From assembly GCA_036426205.1 (NCBI GenBank), contig CM071571.1:108969257-109033256 (forward strand): a stretch of DNA of 64,000 bases, given 5' to 3'. Origin of the DNA: Ascaphus truei. Taxonomy: Eukaryota; Chordata; Amphibia; Anura; Ascaphidae. This document shows positions 23,160-32,755 of the stretch, in pieces. Numbering within the stretch: the first letter of the stretch is position 1; each line of letters starts with the position of its first letter. Below the pieces are notes generated by a model. The model saw nothing but the letters and a program-made list of their open reading frames with translations, had not been told where the DNA came from and did no database searches. The position numbers were made by a program, and so were the translations under genes.

Positions 23160-23840
23160 TGCTCTACACTTAAATAAATTGTGTCCAAAACACCTGTAAA
23201 TGAGTCATATATAGTAAGACTTAACAGTGGTGCTAAAGGTTAAATGGATATGAAAACAACAGAGGAAAAGCAACCTTTAAATAGCACACAGACATAGATG
23301 GAAGTGTAACAAAATAAATTTATTAAGGTGAATAAAACAGGGGATAAAGTTAAAAGGTGAGGGGGGCTCAACACTACCTGGACAATGTGGACCTGGAGGC
23401 AAGGGTCTAAGTTTAGATCCAAAGCAAGACATGCACAGGACACAGGGGGCTCTGTCTAAGCACACCTGTGTAAAAATCAACCTACACTGAGATCTTGTGA
23501 CCACATAAAAAATTATTATACCATATAGTTAATACAATGGTTACATGTTGTGGGTACACAAGTTGTGAAAGTAACAGAGTGAAAAATACGTCACCGCTCA
23601 GTATGTAGATGTCACAGGCAGAAAGGTAGGTCAACACTCCATGTCAGGTGGAAAAAGGTAGGGGCCCACTCAGCAAGACTCCCACTCCAACGCGTTTCGA
23701 CGAGAAACTGTCTTCTTCGGGGAGTGGTGAGGGGAGAAATGAGCTAGCATTTATAGTGAAATCATAACAACAAAACTCGCGCCAAAAAATCAAGAATTGC
23801 AAGCAGCTGTAGGAGAAAGAAGTATCTGCAAACATGGCAG
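23160..23840. mobile_element. Unclassified interspersed repeat with GAAACGCGT motif
   Basis: This stretch has AATAAATTTATTAAGG near 23312 and, on the minus strand at 23681-23727, a GAC/GTC hairpin followed by GAAACGCGTTGG between complementary CACTCC and GGAGTG. It resembles other non-coding repeats in this window that carry the same hairpin motif. Ends were not identified. Confidence 0.35.
23681..23727 (-). other. Hammerhead-like motif with paired flanks
   Basis: On the minus strand CACTCC is followed by CCGAAGAAGACAG, a short GAC/GTC stem, GAAACGCGTT and GGAGTGG. CACTCC and GGAGTG pair as an outer stem. The CTGATGA box is mutated to CCGAAGA, so activity is unlikely. Confidence 0.35.
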
Positions 23841-24447
23841 CGTCATAGGGTCTGTTGTGTGAGGATTGCGCATCTCATTTGACTATTTTCATCACATGGG
23901 CAACATGGAGGGAGGGGACACATTCCAAGAGCTTCACTCCTGAACGATCCGGACAGGAGGTCAGTGTGTGTAAGTGGGCATGTGTGTGTAAGTAAGTGGG
24001 AGAGTGTGTGTGTGTGTGGGTGAGTGTGTGCACGCACGCAAGGGGAAGAGTGAGGGGGGAGAGAGACAGGTGACGGGGGGGGGGGAGAATATAAGCTTTT
24101 AGTTTTTCTAAAAGCTTGGGAACAACATCTATTTTCCTCTCAGATTTGAAATGACTATATGCTTCTCTCAGGCAAAATATACAATACAATAATTTCACTG
24201 CCAAGAATACAAGGTTGCAAGTTTGAAAAATTGCTGCAGTCAAGCTCAGGGCCATATTCTAACATGCAAAACATGTGCATACTCTCTGTCTGATGACATT
24301 GATGCAAATGTATTGCCTGCTTCAAATTCAGCTCCTATAATTACACAACATTCATGGGACCTTGAAAAGACAGGTTACATAGGGGAAGTTTATTGCCAAT
24401 TCTATACAATCTTATAGAACTATTATCTGTGACTTTATGCAAATACA
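23841..24447. other. Intergenic DNA with GT-rich tract
   Basis: A GTGTGTAAGTGGG-type simple repeat lies at about 23960-24030 and a G run at 24075-24084. No gene is recognised; a 126-codon minus-strand frame is mostly the GT repeat. Confidence 0.5.
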
Positions 24448-24574
24448 TGTAGCCCTGTTTCCCCTAGAACAGGGTTTCCCAAACTTTTTTTTCCGTGACC
24501 CGGTTATTTTTGAACTTCTCCTTCGTGACCCACTAAAATTTTTATCGCCTATACTGGCCTATAGGGCCTGCACA

Positions 24575-25037
24575 GACACACACACAGCCACTGATACACA
24601 CACACACACAGCCACTGACACACACGCAGCCACTGACACACGCAGCCACTGACACACACACACACGCAGCCACACAGAGACACTGCTACACACACACACA
24701 CACTGCTACACACACAGAGACACTGCTACACACACACACACACAGAGACACTGCTACACACACACACACAGACACTGCTACACACACACAGACACTGATA
24801 CACACACACACACAGACACTGATACACACACACACACACACACACTGATACACACAGACACTGATACACAGACACTGATACACAGACACTGACACACAGA
24901 TACTGATACACACACACACACTGATACTGATACACACACACACAAACTGATATATACACACACACACACAGCCACTGATACACACACACTCTCTGATACA
25001 CAGACACTGATACAGATACACACGCACACAGCCCCTG

Positions 25038-25077
<40 letters not shown>

Positions 25078-25078
25078 T
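24575..25078. repeat. CA-rich minisatellite
   Basis: This is an imperfect array of CACACACA interspersed with GACACTGATA and GACACTGCTA units. All long minus-strand frames here are translations of the repeat. Confidence 0.9.
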
Positions 25079-25139
25079 CTCCCCTATACGTACACAGACA
25101 CAAACAGTGAATTACAGGCAATGACGGATGTGAGTGACT

Positions 25140-25395
25140 GGAGGGGGGGGCAGGGACTGGGTGGGTGGGAGGAGGGGGGAACTGGGTGGGTGGGAGGGGG
25201 GGGAACTGGGTGGGTGGGAGGGGGGGGGACTGGGTGGGTGGGAGGGGGTGGACTGTGTGGGAGGGGGGGACTGGGACGGGGTGGGGTGGGGGGGTACTAG
25301 TGTTGGGAGGGGAGAGGGGGGACTGTGGGGGGGGGGACGGACTGGGAGGGGACTTTGGTGGGGAGGGTGGGAACTGTGGTGGGTGGGAGGCATTA
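25140..25395. repeat. G-rich minisatellite
   Basis: The array has units like GGGACTGGGTGGGTGGGAGG on the + strand, with many runs of three or more G, so G-quadruplex folding is plausible. Confidence 0.85.
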
Positions 25396-25859
25396 CTTGA
25401 GGGCTGGTTTGGTTTGTTTGCTGTACATTTATGTTACTTTAGTGGTTTGGAGGGGGTGACTGTTACTATTGTAAGATATCGTTTTCACTTTTGACTGGGT
25501 GGTGGGAGAGGGGGACTGGGACTGGGTGGGTTGGGAGGGGGGGACTGGGAACTGGGTGGGTGTACTGTTTCCCTTTACTTTTCTTTTTTTTTCTTTTTGC
25601 CCTTTTTCCCTATTTTTTGATTTTTTTTCCATTTCACCCATTGCGGTGTTTGGCCGGTGTTCCGGCCTAAATAGTTGTGTCATGTTTCCTGTGGTTTGAG
25701 CCTTTCGTTGGTTACCTAGTATCCTGGGTGGTCCGCCTCCACCGACAGCGCCCCACCCAATCACCTTGTTTTGTGTTGGTGGCTGCTTTGACCAATTTTT
25801 ACCTCATGTTTTGTTAGCCAACAAAGGGAAATGTTTTGAGTATATTTTACTGGTACTCG

Positions 25860-26660
25860 TGGTTGGGAGGGGGGACTGGGTGGGAGGGGGGACTGGGACA
25901 CTTTGGTGGGAGGCAGTGACTGGGTGGGTGTGTGGGAGACGGTGTGTGTGTGGGAGACGGTGCGTGGTTGACAGTGACTGGGTGGGTGACAGTGACAGTT
26001 ACTGGGTGGGTGACAGTGACTTTGACAGTGACTGGGTGGTGATGACTAGGTGGTGACAGTGACTGGGTGGGTGACAGTGACTGGGTGGGTGACAGTGACT
26101 GGGTGGGTGACAGTGACTTGACGGTGACAGTGGGTGGGTGGGTGACAGTGACTGGGTGGGTGACAGTGACTGGGTGGTGACAGTGACTGGGTGGGTGACA
26201 GTGACTGGGTGGGTGACAGTGACTGGTGGGTGTGGTGACAGTGACGTGTGGGTGGGTGTACAGTGACTGGTGTGGGTGGGTTGACAGTGGGGTGGGGGTG
26301 ACAGTTTGACAGTGACTGGGTGGGTGACATTGACTGGGTGGGTGACAGTGACCGGGTTGTGACGTGACTGGGTGGGTGACAGTGACTGGGTTGGTGACTG
26401 ACTGGGTGGGTGACAGTGACTGGGTGACAGTGACTGGGTGACATTGACTGGGTGGGTGACAGTGGTGGGTGGGTGGGTGACAGTGGGTGGGTGGGTGACA
26501 GTGACTGGTGGTTGGTGCTTGACTGGGTGGGTGGGTAGTGACTGGGTGGGTGGGTGACAGGACTGGGTGACAGTGACTGGGTTGGTGGGTGACAGTGCTG
26601 GGTGACAGTGACTGGGTGACAGTGACTGGGTGGGGTGACATGACTGGGTGGGGTGACTTA
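25860..26660. repeat. GTGACAGTGACTGGGTGG minisatellite
   Basis: About 800 bp of imperfect 17-19-bp units built from GTGACAGTGACTGGGTGG, with unit-length variants. The 330- and 315-codon minus-strand frames with HPPSHCHP repeats come from this array and are not treated as genes. Confidence 0.9.
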
Positions 26661-27255
26661 CCTTGAGGCCAGACGCTTTCCCCTGCTGCCCCCGATATCC
26701 CCTGCTCCCGGACGGGAGTGGGCTTGGGGGCACGGGAGGTGGGCTCGGGAGGGGGTGGCACGGGAGGTGGGCTCGGGGGGGTGCCGGAGTGGCTCGGGAG
26801 GGGGTGCCACGGGAGGTGGGCTCGGTGAGGGGGTGCCACGGGTGGTGAGCTATGGAAGCGGGCGCGGGAGGAAACGGGCCGCAGAGAGAGATAGTACTTC
26901 CGCCTCCGTCCACGTTGGGAGCGGGGGGGAGGAAGGGAGCTGTCACTGCTTGCTCCCTGCCATGCGCGCGGGACCGCAGGGGGAATCGCTGCTATTTTTT
27001 TTACCTACCTCGACGGCGGGAGGGGGGGCTGGGAGGAGACCTCGAGCGGCGGGGAGGGGGGGCTGGGATGGAAGACGCACGCCGGCCAGCCTCGCTGCGA
27101 CCCGGCAATTTTGGTGCCGTGGCCCGGTGCCGGGTCGCGACCCACCATTTGGGAAACGCTGCCCTAGAACACAGGAAGCTACCAGTGCTGCCCTTATACC
27201 TGTTGGCTCCAGGAGCCTGAGCCTCTGCCACGGAGAGCCTGGGGTATATACCTAC

Positions 27256-28526
27256 TGTAGCCCCGGTCCCCTGCGGCTCCCAGAGACCCCCCTCCTTTGT
27301 GGCAGCACGGTCGCGGGTGCCGTCGGAGCCAGCGACGGACCTGCGGCTGCTTCCAAAGGTGGGGGCCGGAGCAGGGAGCGTTCTGAGCCTCGGGAGGCTC
27401 TGCGGCGCACCTGGATAGCGGGGGCCGCCATTGTAAATGCTCGCGCATGCGCAGTTAGTCTCTGCAGCCGGTGGCCCAAGGGGAGCTTTGCATATGCGCA
27501 GACGAGGTGCGCGCGAAGCGGCCAATGGGAGAATAGCTCCCAAGAAGACTACAGCCCCCAGGATGCACAGGGGCTAGGTCAAGTGGAGTCAGGGAGCCAA
27601 TAGGGTGGCCGAATCCCCTGCTCAGAGAATTGGATACTTTTCGCGCGCTGGGGACCACGCTAGTCAGTCAGGACCAGGAAGAGCCAGGGGAAGGAGGTGA
27701 GTGCAGGGGGTCTGTGACCCACTGCATTAGGCCAGCAGCCCCCTAGGCCCCAGTTAGGTCCTGAGCCCCTCAGCTTGTGGTTCTACAGGGACAGGCCCTA
27801 GGTTAAGGACCCTGTCACATTAGTATCAGTGATAGTTAGGGATCCAGCGGACGCTGCGCTCCCCGAGAAGAGACTTGGGCTCAAGCCTATGCCCAAAGAG
27901 ACAGAGACTATCTCCAGGGTGGGATCGCCCCTGGCAGACCATCGTGTAAGGAAGGACCGGATCGTAGATGGGATCACCAAGCAACGGATCCTTTTCAAAG
28001 CTGATTGCTGGCCCGAGTGCAGGAGCACTCGGCAGGTACCTTTTATAAGTGCACCAACGAATCACCTAACTATATATCTATACTCTCACATAGTGGCAGC
28101 GCTGACCACGGGACAAAAGGGTTAACTGTGGACACGTGTGGGGGTACACGGTGGTGGGTGTAAGGTACACTCCTAGTGGAGTGAAAGACACTTTGGACTG
28201 TGGTATATGCTGTGGAGTTACCCCTAGGGGAAGTATTATTATAAAGTGTGTGATTATTCTGCATTTACAGTAAAGTGGTTATATACATCTCCGTGTATGT
28301 GCTTATTGTATATGTGGGTCCTGTGTATGCACCCTTCTACATTCCTAGACCCCTACACAGGTGGAGGCGCTGAAACCCAGAATGTTCCAGAGATTCACCC
28401 CAGGCTCTCACTAGTGGAGGCTCAAGCCTCCTGTGAGCATGACAGGTATAACGCACCACACCTGGTAACATTAGGTTCCCCGCACACATAAACTATATGC
28501 GATTGGGTGGGGGAAAACCTGTTACA
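27256..28526 (+). repeat. 5' LTR of the Gypsy element
   Basis: This 1,271-bp repeat begins TGTAGCCCCGGTCCC and ends GGGGGAAAACCTGTTACA. It is closely similar to the 3' LTR except for a block of about 102 bp (after 27688) and one of about 22 bp (near 27485) that the 3' LTR lacks. The inner block GGTGGAGGCGCTGAAACC (28361 on) resembles the primer-binding site that follows the LTR. ORFs on both strands within it are incidental. Confidence 0.88.
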
Positions 28527-28546
28527 TTTGGAGGCGCTGCTGAGAT
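28527..28546 (+). other. Primer-binding-site candidate
   Basis: TTTGGAGGCGCTGCTGAGAT follows the 5' LTR end at once. It contains TGG, complementary to the CCA tail of tRNAs. The primer tRNA is not assigned. The same word, reversed, adjoins the LTR at 43085. Confidence 0.6.
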
Positions 28547-28576
28547 TCTACCTGGGGTGCCCTATTCCATATCAAA

Positions 28577-29686
28577 TTGTCCAATTTAAACTCCATAATG
28601 TCCGTGCCGTCGAAGCAAGAAGTAAATGACTGGGCCTTAGCGCTCCGCATGTCCCCAAGACGCGTAGTTGCAGTGGCGGGAGTATCAAATGACACGGACT
28701 TATTCGCGGTGTGCACACCAGTAAGAAATTGCCCGGGATTGACCACCGCCCGGGTGGTAGACTATAAACTTGATGCTGACGGCCGGGGGACCACCTACAT
28801 CCTGGTCACCATGCGTGACATATGCTTAGAGACTGTTCCCCATGTATTAAATCTACCCGAGCCCTCCGCAGAGTACTGTCTCATGATATATCCTGACACA
28901 CAGGCTCCCGAAGAACCGTCCACCAGTATTGGGCCAAACACGACCCACCGGGTGACCAGCACTCCTCACAGGGTAGGTCCCCCTAAGGTCTCCTTCACCC
29001 CGAGCGGTTTAGGAGTCAGCAGCTGGGCGGGGAGCGCACCCACCTCGCCTACTCCTGATAGACGGTTGGACAGTCTCCCAACCATGCCTAGCGTAGGAAC
29101 TGGAGCTAGTAGTCAGCCCCTTAGTGGAGGTCTTTCCTTCAATATGACAGCCTCCAATCTAGTAGAAGCTATAACCATCTCGTCTCAAACACAGAACTAC
29201 CGGAAACTAAAAGCCTTTTCTGGAATTCTACCGACACCTTCAGGAGAAGAAGGGATTGAGACATGGCGGGAACATACTCTCCAAGTAATAGCGGAGTGGT
29301 CGTGCTCTAAAGCCAGCAAAAGACAGAGACTGGTTGAGTGTCTCAGAGCCCCAGCCTCCCAACTGGTACGGATGCATCGTGAAGTGGAAAGAGAAGTTAC
29401 GGCACAGGAACTGGTGGAAATGCTCACTCAGTCCTACACACGAGAAGACGAGGAGGATGAGCTGATGGCCCAGTTCAAGGCCCTTCGCCAAAAAGAAGGA
29501 GAGGATTTGTCTGCCTTCGTCTGCAAACTACAGCTGTCGCTGGGGAACCTCCTGTCCAAAAACATAATTTCAGTCACCGAAGTGGACCGGTACCGACTCA
29601 AACAGCTACTAAAGGGGTCGTTGCCTATCCACCCCATAGCTATAGTGATGCGGGCCGCCCCGATCGCTGCTGTACCACCCAGCTAA
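28577..29686 (+). CDS. Gag of Gypsy element, PNMA-like
   Basis: An open frame of 369 codons. The N-terminal part (EVNDWALALRMSPRRVVAVA, then V-x-N-D-T-D-L) has the form of the PNMA N-terminal domain (short W-containing helix, basic loop, V-x-G-V stretch). A proline/serine-rich linker covers roughly residues 110-200. The C-terminal half (YRKLKAFSGILPTPSGEE, W-R-E-H-T, RQRLVECLRAPASQLVR, then YTREDEEDELMAQFKALRQK) is a capsid domain of the kind kept in PNMA proteins. PNMA genes are known to derive from Ty3/Gypsy gag. It assembles virus-like particles in active elements. The frame starts at the ATG at 28577; a second ATG at 28598 (MSVPSKQ) is an equally good start. Confidence 0.8.
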   Translation: MSNLNSIMSVPSKQEVNDWALALRMSPRRVVAVAGVSNDTDLFAVCTPVRNCPGLTTARVVDYKLDADGRGTTYILVTMRDICLETVPHVLNLPEPSAEYCLMIYPDTQAPEEPSTSIGPNTTHRVTSTPHRVGPPKVSFTPSGLGVSSWAGSAPTSPTPDRRLDSLPTMPSVGTGASSQPLSGGLSFNMTASNLVEAITISSQTQNYRKLKAFSGILPTPSGEEGIETWREHTLQVIAEWSCSKASKRQRLVECLRAPASQLVRMHREVEREVTAQELVEMLTQSYTREDEEDELMAQFKALRQKEGEDLSAFVCKLQLSLGNLLSKNIISVTEVDRYRLKQLLKGSLPIHPIAIVMRAAPIAAVPPS

Positions 29687-29689
29687 TGG

Positions 29690-30033
29690 GAATTGTGTGC
29701 GTCATATCAGAAGACAGAGGTGTAGCTACATTTACATGACTCCAAAAAGACCCTAGAACACATCAAGGGTCCACACCCCTGTCCCCTCAACCCTAAAGGG
29801 TGAAGAAATCTCCCAGCGGGAGGAGGAGGTGACTCACAAGCGCTGCGGGAAGGGCCGTACCTCCAGAGATCTATTCCACGTACAAGGTTCGCCCTGAACG
29901 CCGCAAAGTCGTTTGCTCTATACTTCGGTACGAAGGGCACTTCTCCAGCGGACTGTCGGAGAGGGAGGATCCCCCATAGGAAAAACCTCCCGATAGAGGA
30001 AATTCAGCCGGTCAAGGTCTGCCGAGTACAAAA
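29690..30033 (+). pseudogene. Degraded gag C-terminus / zinc-knuckle region
   Basis: Out-of-frame pieces resemble a nucleocapsid end. At about 29911-29958, TGCTCTATACTTCGGTACGA is followed by GGGCAC, giving C-x(3)-x-x-x-GH-like spacing only when frames are mixed, followed by a basic stretch with RRGRIPHRKNLPIEE. It lies where a CCHC knuckle would be expected, between capsid and protease. Confidence 0.4.
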
Positions 30034-30240
30034 TTGCAGAGTCTGATCCAGAAACCCCTAATGACCGAAGAGGCTCCTTCTGAATCCGGCCCCAGTGATG
30101 ACACCTTACCAGGGGATGCTTACAGTCAAGTAGGCCCCTTGGCCATCGTGCGTGTTGTGGGAAGGGATCTATGCATTGCCCTACTGGACACCGGATCCGA
30201 AGTGACCATTATTACTGCAAGTCTTATGACAGCACCTTAA
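30034..30240 (+). pseudogene. Aspartic protease of Gypsy pol (fragment)
   Basis: The 68-codon frame ends in the retroviral-type protease active-site block ALLDTGSEVTIITASL, with D-T-G-S at about 30187-30198. It stops at TAA 30238-30240, about 50 residues short of a normal protease domain. The sequence that follows (30241-31060) is so frameshifted that the rest of the domain cannot be followed. Confidence 0.7.
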
Positions 30241-31044
30241 ACACTGCCCCTGCGATCGGCCGAGCATATGAGGTGAGGTGTTTAAGTAAAGAAGCACACC
30301 CATCGATGGGATTGTAAGGGTTCCACTGGAAATATCCAACTGAACACCGGCAAGAAAAAAACTGCATATGTGCAGCAATGGTATGGGGAGCCCAAGACCA
30401 GTGCAAGTATCACGATCATCTTGGGAACGAATACTGATATAGTACAAGCTGTAATCAGGGATAAATGAAGAGACCAATGAGTTCGCGGGTCAATAGATTA
30501 GATCCCGTCTACGAGAGGAGTGCAACCCGGTATATGTCCTTAGAGCGTCACACAGGATCTCTACAATACGTCAACGCGGACTGACGACCTATTACCAGGG
30601 GGAGTGCAACGTATGGCCGTTGCGTTGTGTACCCGACGAGATGAGAAACCATCAGTTTTCTCTCTGGATGTCCCCATGGAAGAGGTTCAGAGAGGGTATG
30701 GGTACTAACGAAGTGAGAGAGTGAACGACTAAAATCCCTCTACGACCGACGTATATGGCAGAACATCTCCCATTCCCGATTGACCTTGATGCAGGACAAA
30801 GTCGGGTTGCATATATCCGGTTAGCCCTGTGGAAAACAACGCCCAGGTGAATGCTGCGGCGTGGGGTGAGCGTTAGTCGATTGGACTTCAACTTCGGCGA
30901 GTCGACATTGCCAACTGAGTGGAAAGAGCGGTGACAACCAGTTGAAATAAACGACGGATGTGTCTCCACGAGTGAGATGGGTGGGGTGCAGTCGCAGACG
31001 ATCTCTAAAAGCCATCTAGACTGAGTGACGCCACTCAGTTCCGT

Positions 31045-31920
31045 GAACGCTCTCGTCGCATTGCCCCTAGAGATGTGGATGATGTAAGGAACGTCTTGCA
31101 TGAAATGGAGACCGCTGGGATTTTGACGGAATCTCGGAGTCCTTACGACTCCCATAGTGGTGGTAAGGAAGAAGAACGGATCCGTACGACTGTGTTTCGA
31201 CTATCGAACCCTGAACAATCGTACGATACTGGACCAGTACAACCTTCCTCGCATTGAAGAGATCCTGAATGCTCTGAACGGAAGCCAATGGTTCAGTGTG
31301 CTCGATTTACGATCTGGGTACTATCAGGTACCCATGAATGCAGAGGATCAGGAGAAAACAGCCTTCATCTGCCCCTTGGGATTCTACCAATTTACACGTA
31401 TGCCCCAAGATATGTGGGGCCCCTGCTACCTTCCAAAGACTTATGGAGAAGACTGTCGGGGACATGAACCCTCGGGAGTGTCTAGTCTACCTGGACGACA
31501 TCATTGTCTTCAGAAGGACCCTGGAAGAGCACGAAGAGAGACTGCTTAAAGTGATAGACCATCTTGGGAAAGAAGGATTGAAATTGTCCCTCGACAAGTG
31601 TCGGTTCTGTCTCACCTCGGTGACTTACGTGGGACACATCGTGTCCTCTCATGGAATCGCCACCAATCCAGCCAAAGTAGAAGCGGTTGTGAACTGGCCT
31701 CGTCCCGAGAATGTCACGGAACTGTGATCCTTCCTGGGTTTCTGCGGGTATTACCGTCGCTTCATGGAAGGGTACTCTAGTCGAGCTAAACCCCTGAACA
31801 ATCTTTTGAAGATATACCCCGAAGATACAGGAAGGAAGGCCACGTCGGCCCGTCAACCGCTTGGCAATAAATGGATGCCTGAATGTGAACAGGCCTTCCT
31901 GAAGTTGAAGAAAAGCCTGA
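31045..31920 (+). pseudogene. Reverse transcriptase of Gypsy pol (frameshifted)
   Basis: Three overlapping frames carry one RT domain. The first (31075-31257) starts RNVLHEMETAGILTESRSPY. The second (31157-31549) has VRLCFDYRTLNNRT and FSVLDLRSGYYQVPM. The third (31338-31727) has GAPATFQRLM, the catalytic YLDD (about 31488-31499) and YVGHIVSSHGI. The motif order is canonical for Ty3/Gypsy, but at least two frameshifts and a TGA (31725-31727) before the FLGFCGYYRRF block break it. It would copy the element RNA into DNA in an active copy. Confidence 0.82.
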
Positions 31921-31923
31921 CCG

Positions 31924-32745
31924 ATGCTTGCGTATGCTGATCCCGAACCATACGTTCTGCATGTGGATGCCAGTCTCTATGGACTGGGTGCCATCCTGCA
32001 CCAGAAGCACCTTGAGGGCCTTCGGCCTGTAGCCTATATCAGCCGCAGTCTGACACCCAGTGAACAGAAATACCCTGTCCACAAGTTAGAGTTCCTGGCT
32101 CTCAAATGGGCGATCACGGAAAAGCTCCACGATTACCTCTACGGTATTACGTTTGAGGTAAGGACAGATAAGAATCCCCTCACGTACATCAATACCTCGG
32201 CCAAATTGGATACAGCAGGGCACCGATGGCTGGCAGCTCTAAACAATTACCAATTCTCCCTGAAGTATAAGCCGGGACCCTTGAATGTCGGGGCTGATGC
32301 CCTATCCAGACGACCAGGGCTAAGTGCTACTCCAGATGATGAGGAATGGGAAGAACTCCCAGGACCAGGGGTACGAGCTATGTGTACCACTGCCGCCATC
32401 ATCAACGATCAAGTGGCCTTCTCAGAATTGCGGGTTGCGGATTCCATGGGATGCCAGTCGCAGGCTGTCCCAGCTGCCTACTGCGATCCAAAGGGGATGA
32501 ACATAAATCGTGACAAAGTGCTACGGTGGAAAGATCTGGTAGACTACCAAATACGAGATCCTGTAATTAGTATCATTAGGCAAGCCGTTGAAAAGAAGAA
32601 TCCAGCCCTCCTGAAGCGTGCTCCCAACGACTTGGTTGCCTTGCTCATGAGGGAGGTGGAAAAATTTGAAATCGATAACTGCTTACTCTATCGGGTGGTG
32701 CAATACCACAACCACCCAGATAGACGACAACTAGACGACAACTAG
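31924..32745 (+). pseudogene. RNase H and linker of Gypsy pol
   Basis: This 273-codon frame begins in the RNase H domain: YVLHVDASLYGLGAILHQ contains the first catalytic aspartate. EQKYPVHKLEFLALKWAI contains the catalytic glutamate and VRTDKNPLTYI the next aspartate, followed by RWLAALNNYQFSLKYKPG and NVGADALSRRPG, the usual tether to integrase. The catalytic residues are present. The frame ends just before the integrase zinc-binding domain, in an ACGACAACTAG triplication (32724-32755). Confidence 0.85.
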
Positions 32746-32755
32746 ACGACAACTA
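32724..32755. repeat. ACTAGACGACA short tandem repeat
   Basis: ACAACTAGACG occurs about three times in a row inside pol and introduces the stop that ends the RNase H frame. Confidence 0.7.

Larger units (their letters stand above)
24470..27161. mobile_element. Non-autonomous hAT-type element filled with minisatellites
   Basis: This 2,692-bp element starts CAGGGTTTCCCAAACTTTTT and ends AAATGGTGGGT-complement CACCATTTGGGAAACGCTG, giving terminal inverted repeats of about 14 bp. CCCTAGAA flanks it on both sides (24462-24469 and 27162-27169), the 8-bp duplication of hAT insertion. TTCGTGACCC near the left end and GGTCGCGACCC near the right end are subterminal. No transposase is encoded. The interior is CA-rich repeat (24575-25075), G-rich repeat (25140-25395), a GTGACAGTGACTGGGTGG minisatellite (about 25860-26660) and a GC-rich right portion. 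Confidence 0.75.

Noticed and set aside
24686..25077. Three overlapping minus-strand cysteine/valine-rich frames
   Set aside because: Pure translation of CA-type simple repeat in three frames.
24470..25100. CRISPR-like array of regularly spaced repeats
   Set aside because: Units are simple-sequence CA repeats with irregular spacing and no distinct spacers; the context is vertebrate nuclear DNA.
25847..26946. 330-, 315- and 132-codon minus-strand frames rich in H, P, S
   Set aside because: They translate the GTGACAGTGACTGGGTGG minisatellite in two overlapping frames; no non-repeat domain and no start context.
26653..27603. 316-codon + strand frame
   Set aside because: It runs from the hAT right end across the element boundary and 8-bp duplication into the old LTR and the 5' LTR; a GC-rich chance frame, not a gene.
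30652..31155. 167-codon minus-strand frame
   Set aside because: Antisense to the frameshifted pol between protease and RT; no homology, and sense-strand RT motifs occupy the same DNA.
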